Program-made: the position numbers and the translations under genes
Assembly: GCF_010729305.1 (NCBI RefSeq)
Contig: NZ_AP022574.1
Location: 5,394,001-5,458,000, forward strand
Origin: Mycolicibacterium psychrotolerans
GTDB taxonomy: Bacteria; Actinomycetota; Actinomycetes; Mycobacteriales; Mycobacteriaceae
Direction of reading: 5' to 3'
DNA length: 64,000 nucleotides
The notes under the pieces: generated by a model
The model's database searches: none
What the model was told of the DNA's origin: nothing
Seen by the model: the letters and a program-made list of their open reading frames with translations, nothing else
In this document: positions 25,876-34,216 of the stretch, piece after piece
Position numbering within the stretch: position 1 is the first letter of the stretch
Layout: every line of letters begins with the position of its first letter

Positions 25876-25891
25876 TCGAACGTATGTACGA
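25876..25891. promoter_or_regulatory. LexA-box-like site overlapping the 13E12 start codon
   Basis: TCGAACGTATGTACGA matches TCGAAC-N4-GTTCGA with one mismatch (A for T in the second half). It covers the ATG at 25884. SOS boxes have been described for some M. tuberculosis 13E12-repeat genes, so damage-inducible expression is plausible here. Confidence 0.6.
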
Positions 25892-27557
25892 TTCGACAGT
25901 GCCGGCAGTGGCGTCGCTGGCTGGTGCCGGGGATGCGGATCTGGTCGACATCGTGCGCGGGTGTGGTGCGGCGGCGGCGCGGGCGGAGGCGGTGAAGCTG
26001 GCCGCGATCGTCGAGTTGTGGGAGCGCCGCCGTGCGCCGGAGCGGGCGCGCTGGGCCTGTGATGACTGGGATGCCACGGCCGCCGAGATCGGGTGTGCGC
26101 TGAACATCAGCTCCGGGCGGGCCTCGGGGCAGATGGATCTGGGGTTGGCGTTACGCGACCGCTTACCGCGGCTGGGGCGGCTGTTGGCGGCCGGGCAGGT
26201 GCCAGTGACCTTGGTGACGACGATCGTGTTCCGCGCCGCCCTGGTGGTCGATCCCGCCGTGCTAGCCCGGTTGGACGGCGTGTTCGTCGATGCCGTGCGC
26301 GAGTGGGGGCTGCTGTCGCAGAAAAAGCTCGAGACGGCCGTCGACGCGTGGATCGAGCGGTACGACCCGGATGCGGTGCGCCGGCTGCGTACCGGGATGC
26401 AGGGCCGCTCGTTCACCGTCGGGGATCGGGACGACAAGACCGGTCTGACGAGTGCGTTCGGCAAGCTGGCCACCCCGGATGCCGCAATACTCGCGCACCG
26501 GTTGGCGGTGATGGTGCACTCGGTGTGCGAGGACGATCCCCGCACGCTGGATCAGCGCCGCGCCGATTCCCTGGGCGCCATCGCGGCCGGGTCGTTCGTG
26601 CTGACCTGCCGCTGCGGCCACCCGGACTGCCCGGCCGCCCAGGTCGACGACGGGCGGGCGACGAGTTTCACCATCGGCGTCATCGCCGACCACACCGCCC
26701 TCGACGCCACCCCCGACGCCACCCTGCACGGCGACCCCGCCGAACAGCCCGCAGAGGGTGAGCCGCAGTCGCAAGCCTCAGAGCCTGAACCAGCTTCAGA
26801 GCCCGCGCCCCAGCCAGAACCAGCTTCAGAGCCCGCGCCTCCGCCGGCGCCGAAACGCCGGACCGCGGCGTTGATCCCCGGGTTTCGGGGCGCGATCGTG
26901 CCCGCGCCGCTGCTGGCCGAGTTGATCGCTCACGGCGCGCGCGTGCGCGTGCTCAATCCGCTCGACGCCCTCACCGCCACCGACGGCTACCGCCCGTCGG
27001 CCGCGCTGGAGCGTTTCGTACGCGCCCGAGATCTGACCTGCCGTTTCCCCGGCTGCGACCGGGCCGCGGTGTTCGCCGACATCGACCACACCGAGCCTTA
27101 CCCGCATGGTGCGACCCATCCGGCCAACACCAAATGTTATTGCCGCCAACACCATTTGGTGAAAACCTTCTGGGAAGGCTGGACCGACGCCCAGGCCCCC
27201 GACGGCACGGTGCGGGTCACCACGCCGACCGGGCACACCTACACCACCACACCGCTGTCGACGCTGCTGTTCCCGTCCTGGAACACCACCACTCCACCCC
27301 CACCGCCGACATCGGGACCGACACCGCCGCGGCGACCGGGGCGGGGACTGATGATGCCCACCCGCCGACGCACCCGCGCCCACAACCGCGCCGCCTACAT
27401 CGCCCGCGAACGCGAACTCAACGCCCGCCAACGCCAACACGACCAGGCCGCCGCCGCACAAGCCGCCACCGAACGCGCCGCCAAACACCAAGCCCGACAA
27501 CACAACACGGTCGCCACTCCCGAACCCGACTACGGCGACGACCCACCACCCTTCTAG
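25884..27557 (+). CDS. 13E12-repeat family protein, DUF222 plus HNH endonuclease
   Basis: The 557-residue protein from ATG 25884 (MYDSTVPAVASLAG) has the DUF222 domain (about 20-270, ALNISSGRASGQMDLGLALR, TGLTSAFGKLATPDAA) and a C-terminal HNH nuclease domain around 380-430: CRFPGCDRAA, DIDHTEPYPHGA, NTKCYCRQHHL. A Pro/Glu/Ser linker at about 290-330 contains a repeated EPASEPAP unit. 13E12 proteins occur in several copies per mycobacterial genome and behave like selfish or mobile sequences of unknown function. The frame is open upstream to 25620, but that part covers the CIRCE and repeat region. The 3' end overlaps the convergent SnoaL-like gene by 4 bp. Confidence 0.9.
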   Translation: MYDSTVPAVASLAGAGDADLVDIVRGCGAAAARAEAVKLAAIVELWERRRAPERARWACDDWDATAAEIGCALNISSGRASGQMDLGLALRDRLPRLGRLLAAGQVPVTLVTTIVFRAALVVDPAVLARLDGVFVDAVREWGLLSQKKLETAVDAWIERYDPDAVRRLRTGMQGRSFTVGDRDDKTGLTSAFGKLATPDAAILAHRLAVMVHSVCEDDPRTLDQRRADSLGAIAAGSFVLTCRCGHPDCPAAQVDDGRATSFTIGVIADHTALDATPDATLHGDPAEQPAEGEPQSQASEPEPASEPAPQPEPASEPAPPPAPKRRTAALIPGFRGAIVPAPLLAELIAHGARVRVLNPLDALTATDGYRPSAALERFVRARDLTCRFPGCDRAAVFADIDHTEPYPHGATHPANTKCYCRQHHLVKTFWEGWTDAQAPDGTVRVTTPTGHTYTTTPLSTLLFPSWNTTTPPPPPTSGPTPPRRPGRGLMMPTRRRTRAHNRAAYIARERELNARQRQHDQAAAAQAATERAAKHQARQHNTVATPEPDYGDDPPPF

Positions 27558-27994
27558 CGAAGCTGGTCGGGGTCCATCATCAGGTGGTCGGATACGTCAC
27601 CGATCATCTCGACGTCGACCCTGCGTTCGGTGAAGTACCAGCCGTGCTCGTCGCGGGCGAAGGCGTCGTGGTACCGCCCGACGACGATGGGCTGCAAGGC
27701 AATTGTGTCCGTCTGCTGGACAACACAGAAGGTGGATCGCGCCGTGGCGCTGTCCCCGGCAACATCGACGATCGGGTTGAGGACGAGATGGCGGGTACGC
27801 GAAGTGTTGCCGTGGTCCGGGAACCGACGCGTGGTCGATGCGAACAGCGCCCCGATCCGGCCTGCGCCCGCGACCCCCATGAAGTTGCCCCGGCCCAGCA
27901 GCTCACCGACCCCGTCGAAATCGCCCGCATCGATCAGTTCGGCGTACCGGTAGAGCAATTCGGTGATGGCCAGCCTGTCGGCCAACCCGCTCAC
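27554..27994 (-). CDS. SnoaL/NTF2-like protein
   Basis: The 146-residue protein has the NTF2-like cone-fold pattern: ADRLAITELLYRYAELIDAGDFDGVGELL at the N-terminus and the C-terminal strands GRYHDAFARDEHGWYFTERRVDVEMIGD. Such proteins are small isomerases, hydratases or ring-dioxygenase partners, or just binding proteins. No substrate is indicated. Its start overlaps the tsaD stop by 4 bp (27991-27994), so it is the last member of the alr-to-tsaD chain; it also overlaps the 13E12 stop tail to tail. Confidence 0.78.
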   Translation of the reverse strand: MSGLADRLAITELLYRYAELIDAGDFDGVGELLGRGNFMGVAGAGRIGALFASTTRRFPDHGNTSRTRHLVLNPIVDVAGDSATARSTFCVVQQTDTIALQPIVVGRYHDAFARDEHGWYFTERRVDVEMIGDVSDHLMMDPDQLR

Positions 27995-29013
27995 GCGACC
28001 TGCCCCTGCACCACCGGCAGACCCGGGTCACTCGCCGCGTCCAGCGGTGACGGCGACGCGCCGGCCGCGATCAGGTGGGCGGCGAACGACGCGATCATCG
28101 CCCCGTTGTCCGTGCACAACCGCGGCCTCGGCACCCGCAGAGTCATTCCCGCTGCGGTACAACGCTCTTCCGCCAGCTCCCGCAGCCTCGAGTTCGCCGC
28201 CACCCCGCCCGCGATCAGCAGCGTCGACACCCCGAGATCCTTCGCCGCCCGCACCGCCTTGGCGGTCAGCACATCCGCGACCGCCTCCTGGAACCCCGCC
28301 GCCACATCGGCCTGCGACGCGTCGGGATGACTCTCCACGTACCGCGCCACCGCCGTCTTGAGCCCCGAGAAACTGAACGCATACCGGTCGTCGCGCGGAC
28401 CCGTCATCCCGCGCGGAAAAACGATCGCCGACCGATCTCCCTCACGTGCAAGGTCGTCGAGCACCCTGCCGCCCGGATAGCCCAACCCGAGCAGTCGGGC
28501 GACCTTGTCGTACGCCTCTCCGGCCGCGTCGTCGACCGTAGACCCCAGCTCGACGATCGGCTCCCCCAGCGACCGCACATGCAGCAGGTTGGTGTGCCCG
28601 CCCGACACCAGCAACCCCACACTCTCCGGCAGCGGCCCGTGATCGAAGACATCGGCCGCAAGATGCCCGCCGAGATGGTTGACCGCATAGAACGGCACCT
28701 GCCACGCCGCCGAATACGCCTTCGCCGCAGCGACTCCCACCAGCAGCGCCCCAGCCAGGCCCGGGCCGATGGTCGCCGCCACCACGTCCGGCCTGTCAAT
28801 GTCCGCCGCCTCCAACGCCCGCCGCATCGTCGGCCCCAGCGCCTCCAGGTGGGCACGGGACGCGATCTCCGGCACCACCCCGCCGAATCGGGCGTGTTCG
28901 TCGACGCTGGACGCGACCTCGTCGGCCAGCAGCGTGACCGTGCCGTCGTCGGTCAGCTCCGCGATCCCCACTCCTGTCTCGTCACAGGAACTCTCAATCG
29001 CCAGAATGATCAT
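27991..29013 (-). CDS. tsaD: tRNA N6-threonylcarbamoyladenosine transferase TsaD
   Basis: The 340-residue protein begins MIILAIESSCDETGVG, carries the metal motif H113-LGG-H117 and the ASKHA phosphate loops FSGLKTAVARY and IAGGVAANSRLRE. It transfers the threonylcarbamoyl group to A37 of ANN-decoding tRNAs (t6A), working with TsaB and TsaE, which are encoded just upstream. It overlaps rimI by 4 bp at 29010-29013. In older nomenclature this is gcp (Rv3419c). Confidence 0.97.
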   Translation of the reverse strand: MIILAIESSCDETGVGIAELTDDGTVTLLADEVASSVDEHARFGGVVPEIASRAHLEALGPTMRRALEAADIDRPDVVAATIGPGLAGALLVGVAAAKAYSAAWQVPFYAVNHLGGHLAADVFDHGPLPESVGLLVSGGHTNLLHVRSLGEPIVELGSTVDDAAGEAYDKVARLLGLGYPGGRVLDDLAREGDRSAIVFPRGMTGPRDDRYAFSFSGLKTAVARYVESHPDASQADVAAGFQEAVADVLTAKAVRAAKDLGVSTLLIAGGVAANSRLRELAEERCTAAGMTLRVPRPRLCTDNGAMIASFAAHLIAAGASPSPLDAASDPGLPVVQGQVA

Positions 29014-29462
29014 CGCGGCTCCCGCTTCATCGTGTAGGCGTCGGCGCCGCTGACGCGGTAGTACCGCTTGCGGACTCCCATCTTCGTGAAGCCCTCACTC
29101 TCGTACAACGCGATCGCAGCCTCGTTGTCGGTGCGGACCTCCAGAAAGATCGTCCCGCCTTCGGCATACTCGACGAGCCTGTGCAGCATCGCCCGCCCGA
29201 TCCCCTGACCCTGATATGCGGGATCGACCCCGACGGTGTGGATCTCGTACTCGTACGGCTTCATCCGGCCCAATCGGGCGATGCCCGCATAGCCGACCAA
29301 CTTGTCATCGGCCCGCGCAGCCACGTAGTGGTTGTGCTTGGCCGCGATCTCCGCGAGAAACGCCCGCTCCGGCCACGGGTCGTCCCCGTCGAACAGCTGC
29401 GCCTCGAGCTCTGCGCACCGCGCCGCGTCCGCCGCCACCAACGTCCCGTACTGCACGCTCAT
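29010..29462 (-). CDS. rimI: Ribosomal-protein-alanine N-acetyltransferase RimI
   Basis: From ATG 29462 the protein has 150 residues (MSVQYGTLVAAD). It shows the GNAT acetyl-CoA motif IHTVGVDPAYQGQGIGRAMLHRL followed by FLEVRTDNEAAIALYESEGF, the RimI signature. It acetylates N-terminal Ala of S18 and, in mycobacteria, other proteins. The open frame continues upstream to 29537 but overlaps tsaB. Both ends overlap neighbours by 4 bp (ATGA-type coupling), placing it between tsaB and tsaD. Confidence 0.92.
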   Translation of the reverse strand: MSVQYGTLVAADAARCAELEAQLFDGDDPWPERAFLAEIAAKHNHYVAARADDKLVGYAGIARLGRMKPYEYEIHTVGVDPAYQGQGIGRAMLHRLVEYAEGGTIFLEVRTDNEAAIALYESEGFTKMGVRKRYYRVSGADAYTMKREPR

Positions 29463-30085
29463 CGCGCGCCCGCGGGTGGCTTCGCGTCGGGCCGCCGCAG
29501 ATACAGCGGCACCAACGGCTCCGGCTCTGCGTCCCAATCAGCAACGGCGACAACCAGTCCCGTCGCCGACGGGTACACCGGCGCCAGCCGCGGCAGGTCG
29601 AACAGCGCCGCATGCTCGGGTGAGCCCGCCACCGCCGCCGCACCCGCAGGGACGTCGGCCGCCGCGTTGACCGCCGGTCCGTCGACGCGGACTCCGTCGC
29701 GGTACCGCGCCCAGTACACCTCGCGCCTGCGCGCGTCGGTGACCACCAGCACCTCCCCCGCCGTTCCGACCGCGATCGCGTCGAGGCTGCACACCCCCCG
29801 CACCGGAATACCGAGCGCATGTCCGAACGCCGCGGCCGTCGCCATACCGACCCGCAGCCCGGTGAACGGACCGGGGCCGCAGCCCACCACCACGGCGTCG
29901 AGCTCGTCCGCGCCGACGCCCGCATCCGCCAGCGCCGCAACGATGTTGGGCGTCAACCGTTCCGCATGCGCCCGGGGGTCCACGGTCACCTGTTCGGCCA
30001 GCAGCTCGACGTCGTCGCCGATGCGCACCACACCCGCGGTCACGGCGGGGGTAGCGGTGTCGATCGCCAGGATCAGCCCGGTCAC
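29459..30085 (-). CDS. tsaB: t6A biosynthesis protein TsaB
   Basis: The GTG at 30085 gives 208 residues starting VTGLILAIDTATPAV. It has the ASKHA fold motif GCGPGPFTGLRVGMATA and VVTDARRREVYWARY typical of TsaB, which dimerises with TsaD and organises the t6A complex. It lacks the TsaD metal histidines. It overlaps tsaE by 4 bp and rimI by 4 bp. A longer frame to 30193 runs inside tsaE and was not used. Confidence 0.93.
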   Translation of the reverse strand: MTGLILAIDTATPAVTAGVVRIGDDVELLAEQVTVDPRAHAERLTPNIVAALADAGVGADELDAVVVGCGPGPFTGLRVGMATAAAFGHALGIPVRGVCSLDAIAVGTAGEVLVVTDARRREVYWARYRDGVRVDGPAVNAAADVPAGAAAVAGSPEHAALFDLPRLAPVYPSATGLVVAVADWDAEPEPLVPLYLRRPDAKPPAGAR

Positions 30086-30546
30086 GGCGTGCTCCACTGC
30101 CAGATCGCGGTGCGGACGTCGGTGTCTGCCGCCCGTTCGAGGCGGATGTCGAGGTGACGCTCGGAGAGCCGTTCGGCCACCCCCTCGCCCCATTCGACGA
30201 CGACGACCGCCTCGTCGAGATCGGTGTCCAGATCCAGGGAGTCCAGTTCGGCGAGCAGGTCGACCGAAGCCTGGTCGAGCAGCCGGTACAGATCCACGTG
30301 GACCATCGTCGGAGCGCCAGGCTGACGCGCCCGGTGCACCCGCGCGAGCACGAACGTCGGCGAGAGCACCGGACCCTCGACATCCATTCCCCGCGCGATT
30401 CCCTTCGCCAGCACCGTCTTTCCTGCGCCGAGCGGACCGGACAGCACGACGACGTCACCGGCGCGCAACCGCCGGCCCAGTTCCGCGCCGAACGCCAGAG
30501 TGTCGTCCGCGGTGAGCAGCTCGGTGGTCCCCGACCCGTCAGCCAT
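30082..30546 (-). CDS. tsaE: t6A complex ATPase TsaE
   Basis: The 154-residue P-loop protein contains the Walker A motif GPLGAGKT (about 37-44), SPTFVLARVH, the VHVDLYRL strand and VVVEWGEG, diagnostic of TsaE/YjeE. Its ATPase activity is needed to reset the TsaBD complex. It overlaps the upstream hydrolase gene by 8 bp and tsaB by 4 bp. Confidence 0.93.
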   Translation of the reverse strand: MADGSGTTELLTADDTLAFGAELGRRLRAGDVVVLSGPLGAGKTVLAKGIARGMDVEGPVLSPTFVLARVHRARQPGAPTMVHVDLYRLLDQASVDLLAELDSLDLDTDLDEAVVVVEWGEGVAERLSERHLDIRLERAADTDVRTAIWQWSTP

Positions 30547-31636
30547 GGTTGCGCACCCGATCCCGCACCCGTCGCGTCAATGCCACCAACTTCGACGGCG
30601 TGGCACGTTCGACCAGCCGCACCAGCGCGTCGTCGATGATCTCCGGGTTCTCCAGCTGCACCAGATGCCCTGCGCCACCGACGATCACCAGTTCGGACTT
30701 CGGCAATGCGACGGCCATCTCCTGCGAGTACTCCATCGGCGTCAGCAGGTCGTGATCGCCGCAGGCGATCAGCGTCGGCACCTTGCGCAGCGTCGTCAGC
30801 CCCGCGGTCTCGTCGTGAACCTCCAACGCGTGCAGAAACTCGACCAGCGTGGTGATCGGGGTGTCGTGCATCATCTTCTCGGAGAACACCACCACGCTCG
30901 GGCTGATCTTCTCGTCGCCGTAGGACGCCGCCCGCAGGATCGGCCCGATCACCGCCCGCCCGGCGCCGCGGAACCGGTGCACGGTCTTGGGGGCGTACCG
31001 CGCGCCGAACCGGATGGCCTCCAGTGCCGGATTCTTCAGGATCTCACCCAGCGGCGATCGCGAAACCCCTTCGGCCGCAGAGGCGATCAGTGCCGCGCCG
31101 ACGATGCGGGTGGGATAGCGCTGCGGGTACTGGCGCGCATGCGAGAGCACCGTCATGCCCCCCATGGAGTGCCCGACGAGCACCACCGGCCCGCGCGGGG
31201 CCATCACCGCCAGCACGCTCTCGAGGTCCTGGCCGAGCTGCTCGACGGTGTAGCTGTCCGGTGATGCCTCCCCGGACTGACCGTGCCCACGCTGGTCGTA
31301 GAACACCATGCGGACCTGGTCGCCCCACTGCTCGGTGAGCCGGGCGCGCTGAAAGTGGAAGGCGCCCATCCGCAGGCAGAAACCGTGCGCGAACACCACG
31401 GTCAGCGGCGCATTCTGCGGGCCGACCTCGCGCACCGCCAGCGGAACCCCGTCGGGGGTGGTGACCACGGTGCTGCGGTCGGCGTCGAGCAGCTCGAAGT
31501 CCTCGTCGCGGTGCGGATCCTCGGCGGTCACCCGGCGGCGCAGCGACCGCGCGGCCGTGACTCCCGCCGCCGACCCGACGGCGGCGATTCCGGCCGCGCC
31601 CGCCAGCCACCCGGCCCGGCCGCCCGCAGGGCTCAC
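30539..31636 (-). CDS. Membrane-anchored alpha/beta-hydrolase
   Basis: The 365-residue protein has an N-terminal hydrophobic segment (GWLAGAAGIAAVGSAAGVTAA, about 9-29) that could anchor it or act as a signal. A canonical hydrolase domain follows: FAHGFCLRMGAF (oxyanion hole), nucleophile elbow GHSMGG, Asp in IACGDHDLLTP and His in GAGHLVQLE. The substrate is unknown; peroxidase-like and esterase names both occur for relatives. It lies between alr and tsaE with overlaps of 4 and 8 bp and so is co-expressed with cell-wall and tRNA-modification genes. Confidence 0.82.
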   Translation of the reverse strand: MSPAGGRAGWLAGAAGIAAVGSAAGVTAARSLRRRVTAEDPHRDEDFELLDADRSTVVTTPDGVPLAVREVGPQNAPLTVVFAHGFCLRMGAFHFQRARLTEQWGDQVRMVFYDQRGHGQSGEASPDSYTVEQLGQDLESVLAVMAPRGPVVLVGHSMGGMTVLSHARQYPQRYPTRIVGAALIASAAEGVSRSPLGEILKNPALEAIRFGARYAPKTVHRFRGAGRAVIGPILRAASYGDEKISPSVVVFSEKMMHDTPITTLVEFLHALEVHDETAGLTTLRKVPTLIACGDHDLLTPMEYSQEMAVALPKSELVIVGGAGHLVQLENPEIIDDALVRLVERATPSKLVALTRRVRDRVRNHG

Positions 31637-32784
31637 CGCGAACCCCTGCGGTAGGCCCGCACGATCCGGCGGCGCGGGCTGGTGACGACCTCGTAGTTGA
31701 TCGTGTCGAGCAGGTCGGCCCAGTCCTGCGCGGTCGGCTCGCCCTCGGTGCCCGGGCCGAACAGGATCGCCTCGTCGCCCTCCGTCACGTCAACCGGACC
31801 GGGCCCGAGGTCCACCACGAACTGGTCCATGCAGATGCGCCCGACGTTCGGGTAGCGCCGGCCGTTGATCTGCACGGACATCCGGTTGCTCAACGCGCGG
31901 AACACCCCGTCGGCGTAGCCGGCGGGGACCAGCGCGAGCGTGGTGTCGCGGTCCGCGACCCAGGTGTGCCCGTAGGACACCCCGGCCCCGGCCTGCACCG
32001 ACCGCACCATCGCGACCGGGCACGTCACCGTCATCGCGGGTAGCAGTCCCAGATCGCCGCGCGCGGGGATCGGTGTCTGCCCGTAGACCGCGATGCCGGG
32101 CCGGACCATGTCGAACGCCAGGTCCGGTCGCGTCAGCGCCGCGGGCGAGTTGCTCAGGTGCACGACGTCGAAGCGGACACCGCGGTCGCGGGCCAGAGCC
32201 GCCAGGTCGGTCAGCCGCTGCGCCTGCACGTCGTTGAACGGATGCTCGGGAACGTCGCCATGGGCCAGGTGCGACATCAGCCCGCGAATCCGCACCGCGC
32301 CGTCGGAGGCCGCGGCACGCAGCGCGTCGATCACCGCGGGGAACTCGGCGGGCGCGACGCCGTTGCGGCTGAGCCCGGTGTCGGCCTTGACCGTCACGGT
32401 CGCGGTCCGCCCGGTCCGCCCGGCGGCGGCGAGCACCTCGTCGACCTGCCGCGGCGACGACACCGCCACCTCCACATCGGCGGTGAGCGCCGGCGCGAAG
32501 TCGGTGCCGGGCGGGTGCAGCCAGGCCAGCACGGGGGCGGTGATGCCCTCGCGGCGCAGCACCAGCGCCTCGTCGATGGTCGCGACGCCGAGTTCGGCGG
32601 TGCCGGCGGCCAGCGCCGCGCGGGCCACCTCGGTGGCACCATGGCCGTAGCCGTCGGCCTTCACCACGGCCATCACCGCGGCCGAGCCGGCGCGTTCGCG
32701 CAGCACGGAGACGTTGTGCGCGATGGCGTCGAGGTCGACGATCGCCACCGGCGTGTGCTGGGTCGTTTTCGGAGCGTTGATCAC
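31633..32784 (-). CDS. alr: Alanine racemase
   Basis: The 383-residue PLP enzyme carries the Schiff-base lysine in VMAVVKADGYGHGA (about residue 44) and the C-terminal catalytic Tyr in GVSYGHTWVA, plus the Alr C-terminal beta domain (MSVQINGRRYPNVGRICMDQFVVDLG). It makes D-alanine for peptidoglycan. The start is GTG 32784. It heads the coupled chain alr, hydrolase, tsaE, tsaB, rimI, tsaD, SnoaL-like. gadB ends 36 bp upstream on the same strand. Confidence 0.97.
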   Translation of the reverse strand: MINAPKTTQHTPVAIVDLDAIAHNVSVLRERAGSAAVMAVVKADGYGHGATEVARAALAAGTAELGVATIDEALVLRREGITAPVLAWLHPPGTDFAPALTADVEVAVSSPRQVDEVLAAAGRTGRTATVTVKADTGLSRNGVAPAEFPAVIDALRAAASDGAVRIRGLMSHLAHGDVPEHPFNDVQAQRLTDLAALARDRGVRFDVVHLSNSPAALTRPDLAFDMVRPGIAVYGQTPIPARGDLGLLPAMTVTCPVAMVRSVQAGAGVSYGHTWVADRDTTLALVPAGYADGVFRALSNRMSVQINGRRYPNVGRICMDQFVVDLGPGPVDVTEGDEAILFGPGTEGEPTAQDWADLLDTINYEVVTSPRRRIVRAYRRGSR

Positions 32785-32820
32785 CGCCCCCGATTGTCCC
32801 AGGCGGTCGCCGCGGACGGG

Positions 32821-34206
32821 TCAGTGGGCGAAGTGCGCCTCGTCGGAGAACCCGCCGACACCCGTGCGGTCCAGCTTCGCGAGCACCTCAACCAGGTCAT
32901 CGCGCAGCGCGCGGGCCAGGTTCGCCGAGAACCCCTCGCGCACCACGATGCGCAGCACCGCGACGTCGCTGGCGTCGTCGGGCATCGTGTAGGCCGGCAC
33001 CTGCCAGCCGTAGCCGCGCAGCAGCGCCGACACGTCGAACACGGTGTAGTTGGTGCCTTCTACCAGCTTGAACGCCACCACGGGGATCGCCGAGCCGTCG
33101 GAGATCACCTCGAAAACCGACATGGCGGCCAGCTCACGCGCCAGCCACTGGGCGGTGTCGGACAGGCAGTGCATCACGGTGGTGAAGCCGTCGCGCCCCA
33201 GCCGCAGGAAGTTGTAGTACTGCCCGACCACCTGGTTGCCCGGGCGGGAGAAGTTCAGCGTGAACGTCGGCATGTCGCCGCCGAGGTAGTTGACGCGGAA
33301 CACCAGTTCCTCGGGCAGATGCTCGGCGTTGCGCCACACGACGAACCCGATGCCCGGATACGTCAGCCCGTATTTGTGCCCGCTGACGTTGATCGACACC
33401 ACCCGCGGCAACCGGAAGTCCCACACCAGGTCGGGGTGCAGGAACGGCACCACGAAGCCGCCGCTGGCCGCGTCGACGTGCACCGGGACGTCGATGCCCT
33501 TGTCGGCCGCCAGCCCGTCGAGTGCGGCGCAGATGTCGCCCACGGGTTCGAGTTCACCGGTGAACGTGGTGCCCAGGATCGCGACCACCCCGATGGTGTC
33601 CTCGTCGACCGTGTCGAGCACCTGCTCGGGGGTGATCACGTAGCGGCCATGCTCCATCGGCAGGTAGCGCGCCTCCACGTCGAAGTAGCGGCAGAACTTC
33701 TCCCACACCACCTGCACGTTGGAGCCCATCACCATGTTCGGGGTGCGGCCCTTCCAGTCCTGCCCGGCCGCCTCCAGCCTCTGCCGCCACCGCCACTTCA
33801 TCGCCAGCCCGGCCAACATCACCGCCTCGCTGGAGCCCACCGTCGACACCCCGATCGCCGTCGACGGGTCGTCGTCGCGCAGATCCTCGGCGTGGAACAG
33901 GTCGGCGACCATGCACACACAGCGCTGCTCGATCGCGGCGGTGACCGGGTACTCGTCCTTGTCGATCATGTTCTTGTCGAACGTCTCCGACATCAGCTGC
34001 CCGGCCTCGGGATCCATCCACGTCGTGACGAACGTCGCCAGGTTGAGCCGCGAGCTGCCGTCGAGCATCAGCTCGTCGTGGATGAACCGGTAGGTCTGCT
34101 CGGGGTCCATCGACTCGTCGGGCAGGCGCAGGGCGGGGATCGGCGAGGTGGACAGGCGGCCGCAGTAGGCGGGGGTCAACGACGAGTGGCGCGAAACATT
34201 GGGCAT
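32821..34206 (-). CDS. gadB: Glutamate decarboxylase
   Basis: From ATG 34206 the protein is 461 residues (MPNVSRHSSLTPAY). It is a group II PLP decarboxylase with VHVDAASGGFVVPF and the PLP lysine in SINVSGHKYGLTYPG, and the GadB-specific GSSEAVMLAGLAMKWRWR. It converts glutamate to GABA and CO2, consuming a proton, and feeds the GABA shunt or acid resistance. It lies 10 bp downstream of the NAD(P)HX repair gene, as in Rv3433c-Rv3432c. Confidence 0.95.
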   Translation of the reverse strand: MPNVSRHSSLTPAYCGRLSTSPIPALRLPDESMDPEQTYRFIHDELMLDGSSRLNLATFVTTWMDPEAGQLMSETFDKNMIDKDEYPVTAAIEQRCVCMVADLFHAEDLRDDDPSTAIGVSTVGSSEAVMLAGLAMKWRWRQRLEAAGQDWKGRTPNMVMGSNVQVVWEKFCRYFDVEARYLPMEHGRYVITPEQVLDTVDEDTIGVVAILGTTFTGELEPVGDICAALDGLAADKGIDVPVHVDAASGGFVVPFLHPDLVWDFRLPRVVSINVSGHKYGLTYPGIGFVVWRNAEHLPEELVFRVNYLGGDMPTFTLNFSRPGNQVVGQYYNFLRLGRDGFTTVMHCLSDTAQWLARELAAMSVFEVISDGSAIPVVAFKLVEGTNYTVFDVSALLRGYGWQVPAYTMPDDASDVAVLRIVVREGFSANLARALRDDLVEVLAKLDRTGVGGFSDEAHFAH

Positions 34207-34216
34207 GACGTCCTTT

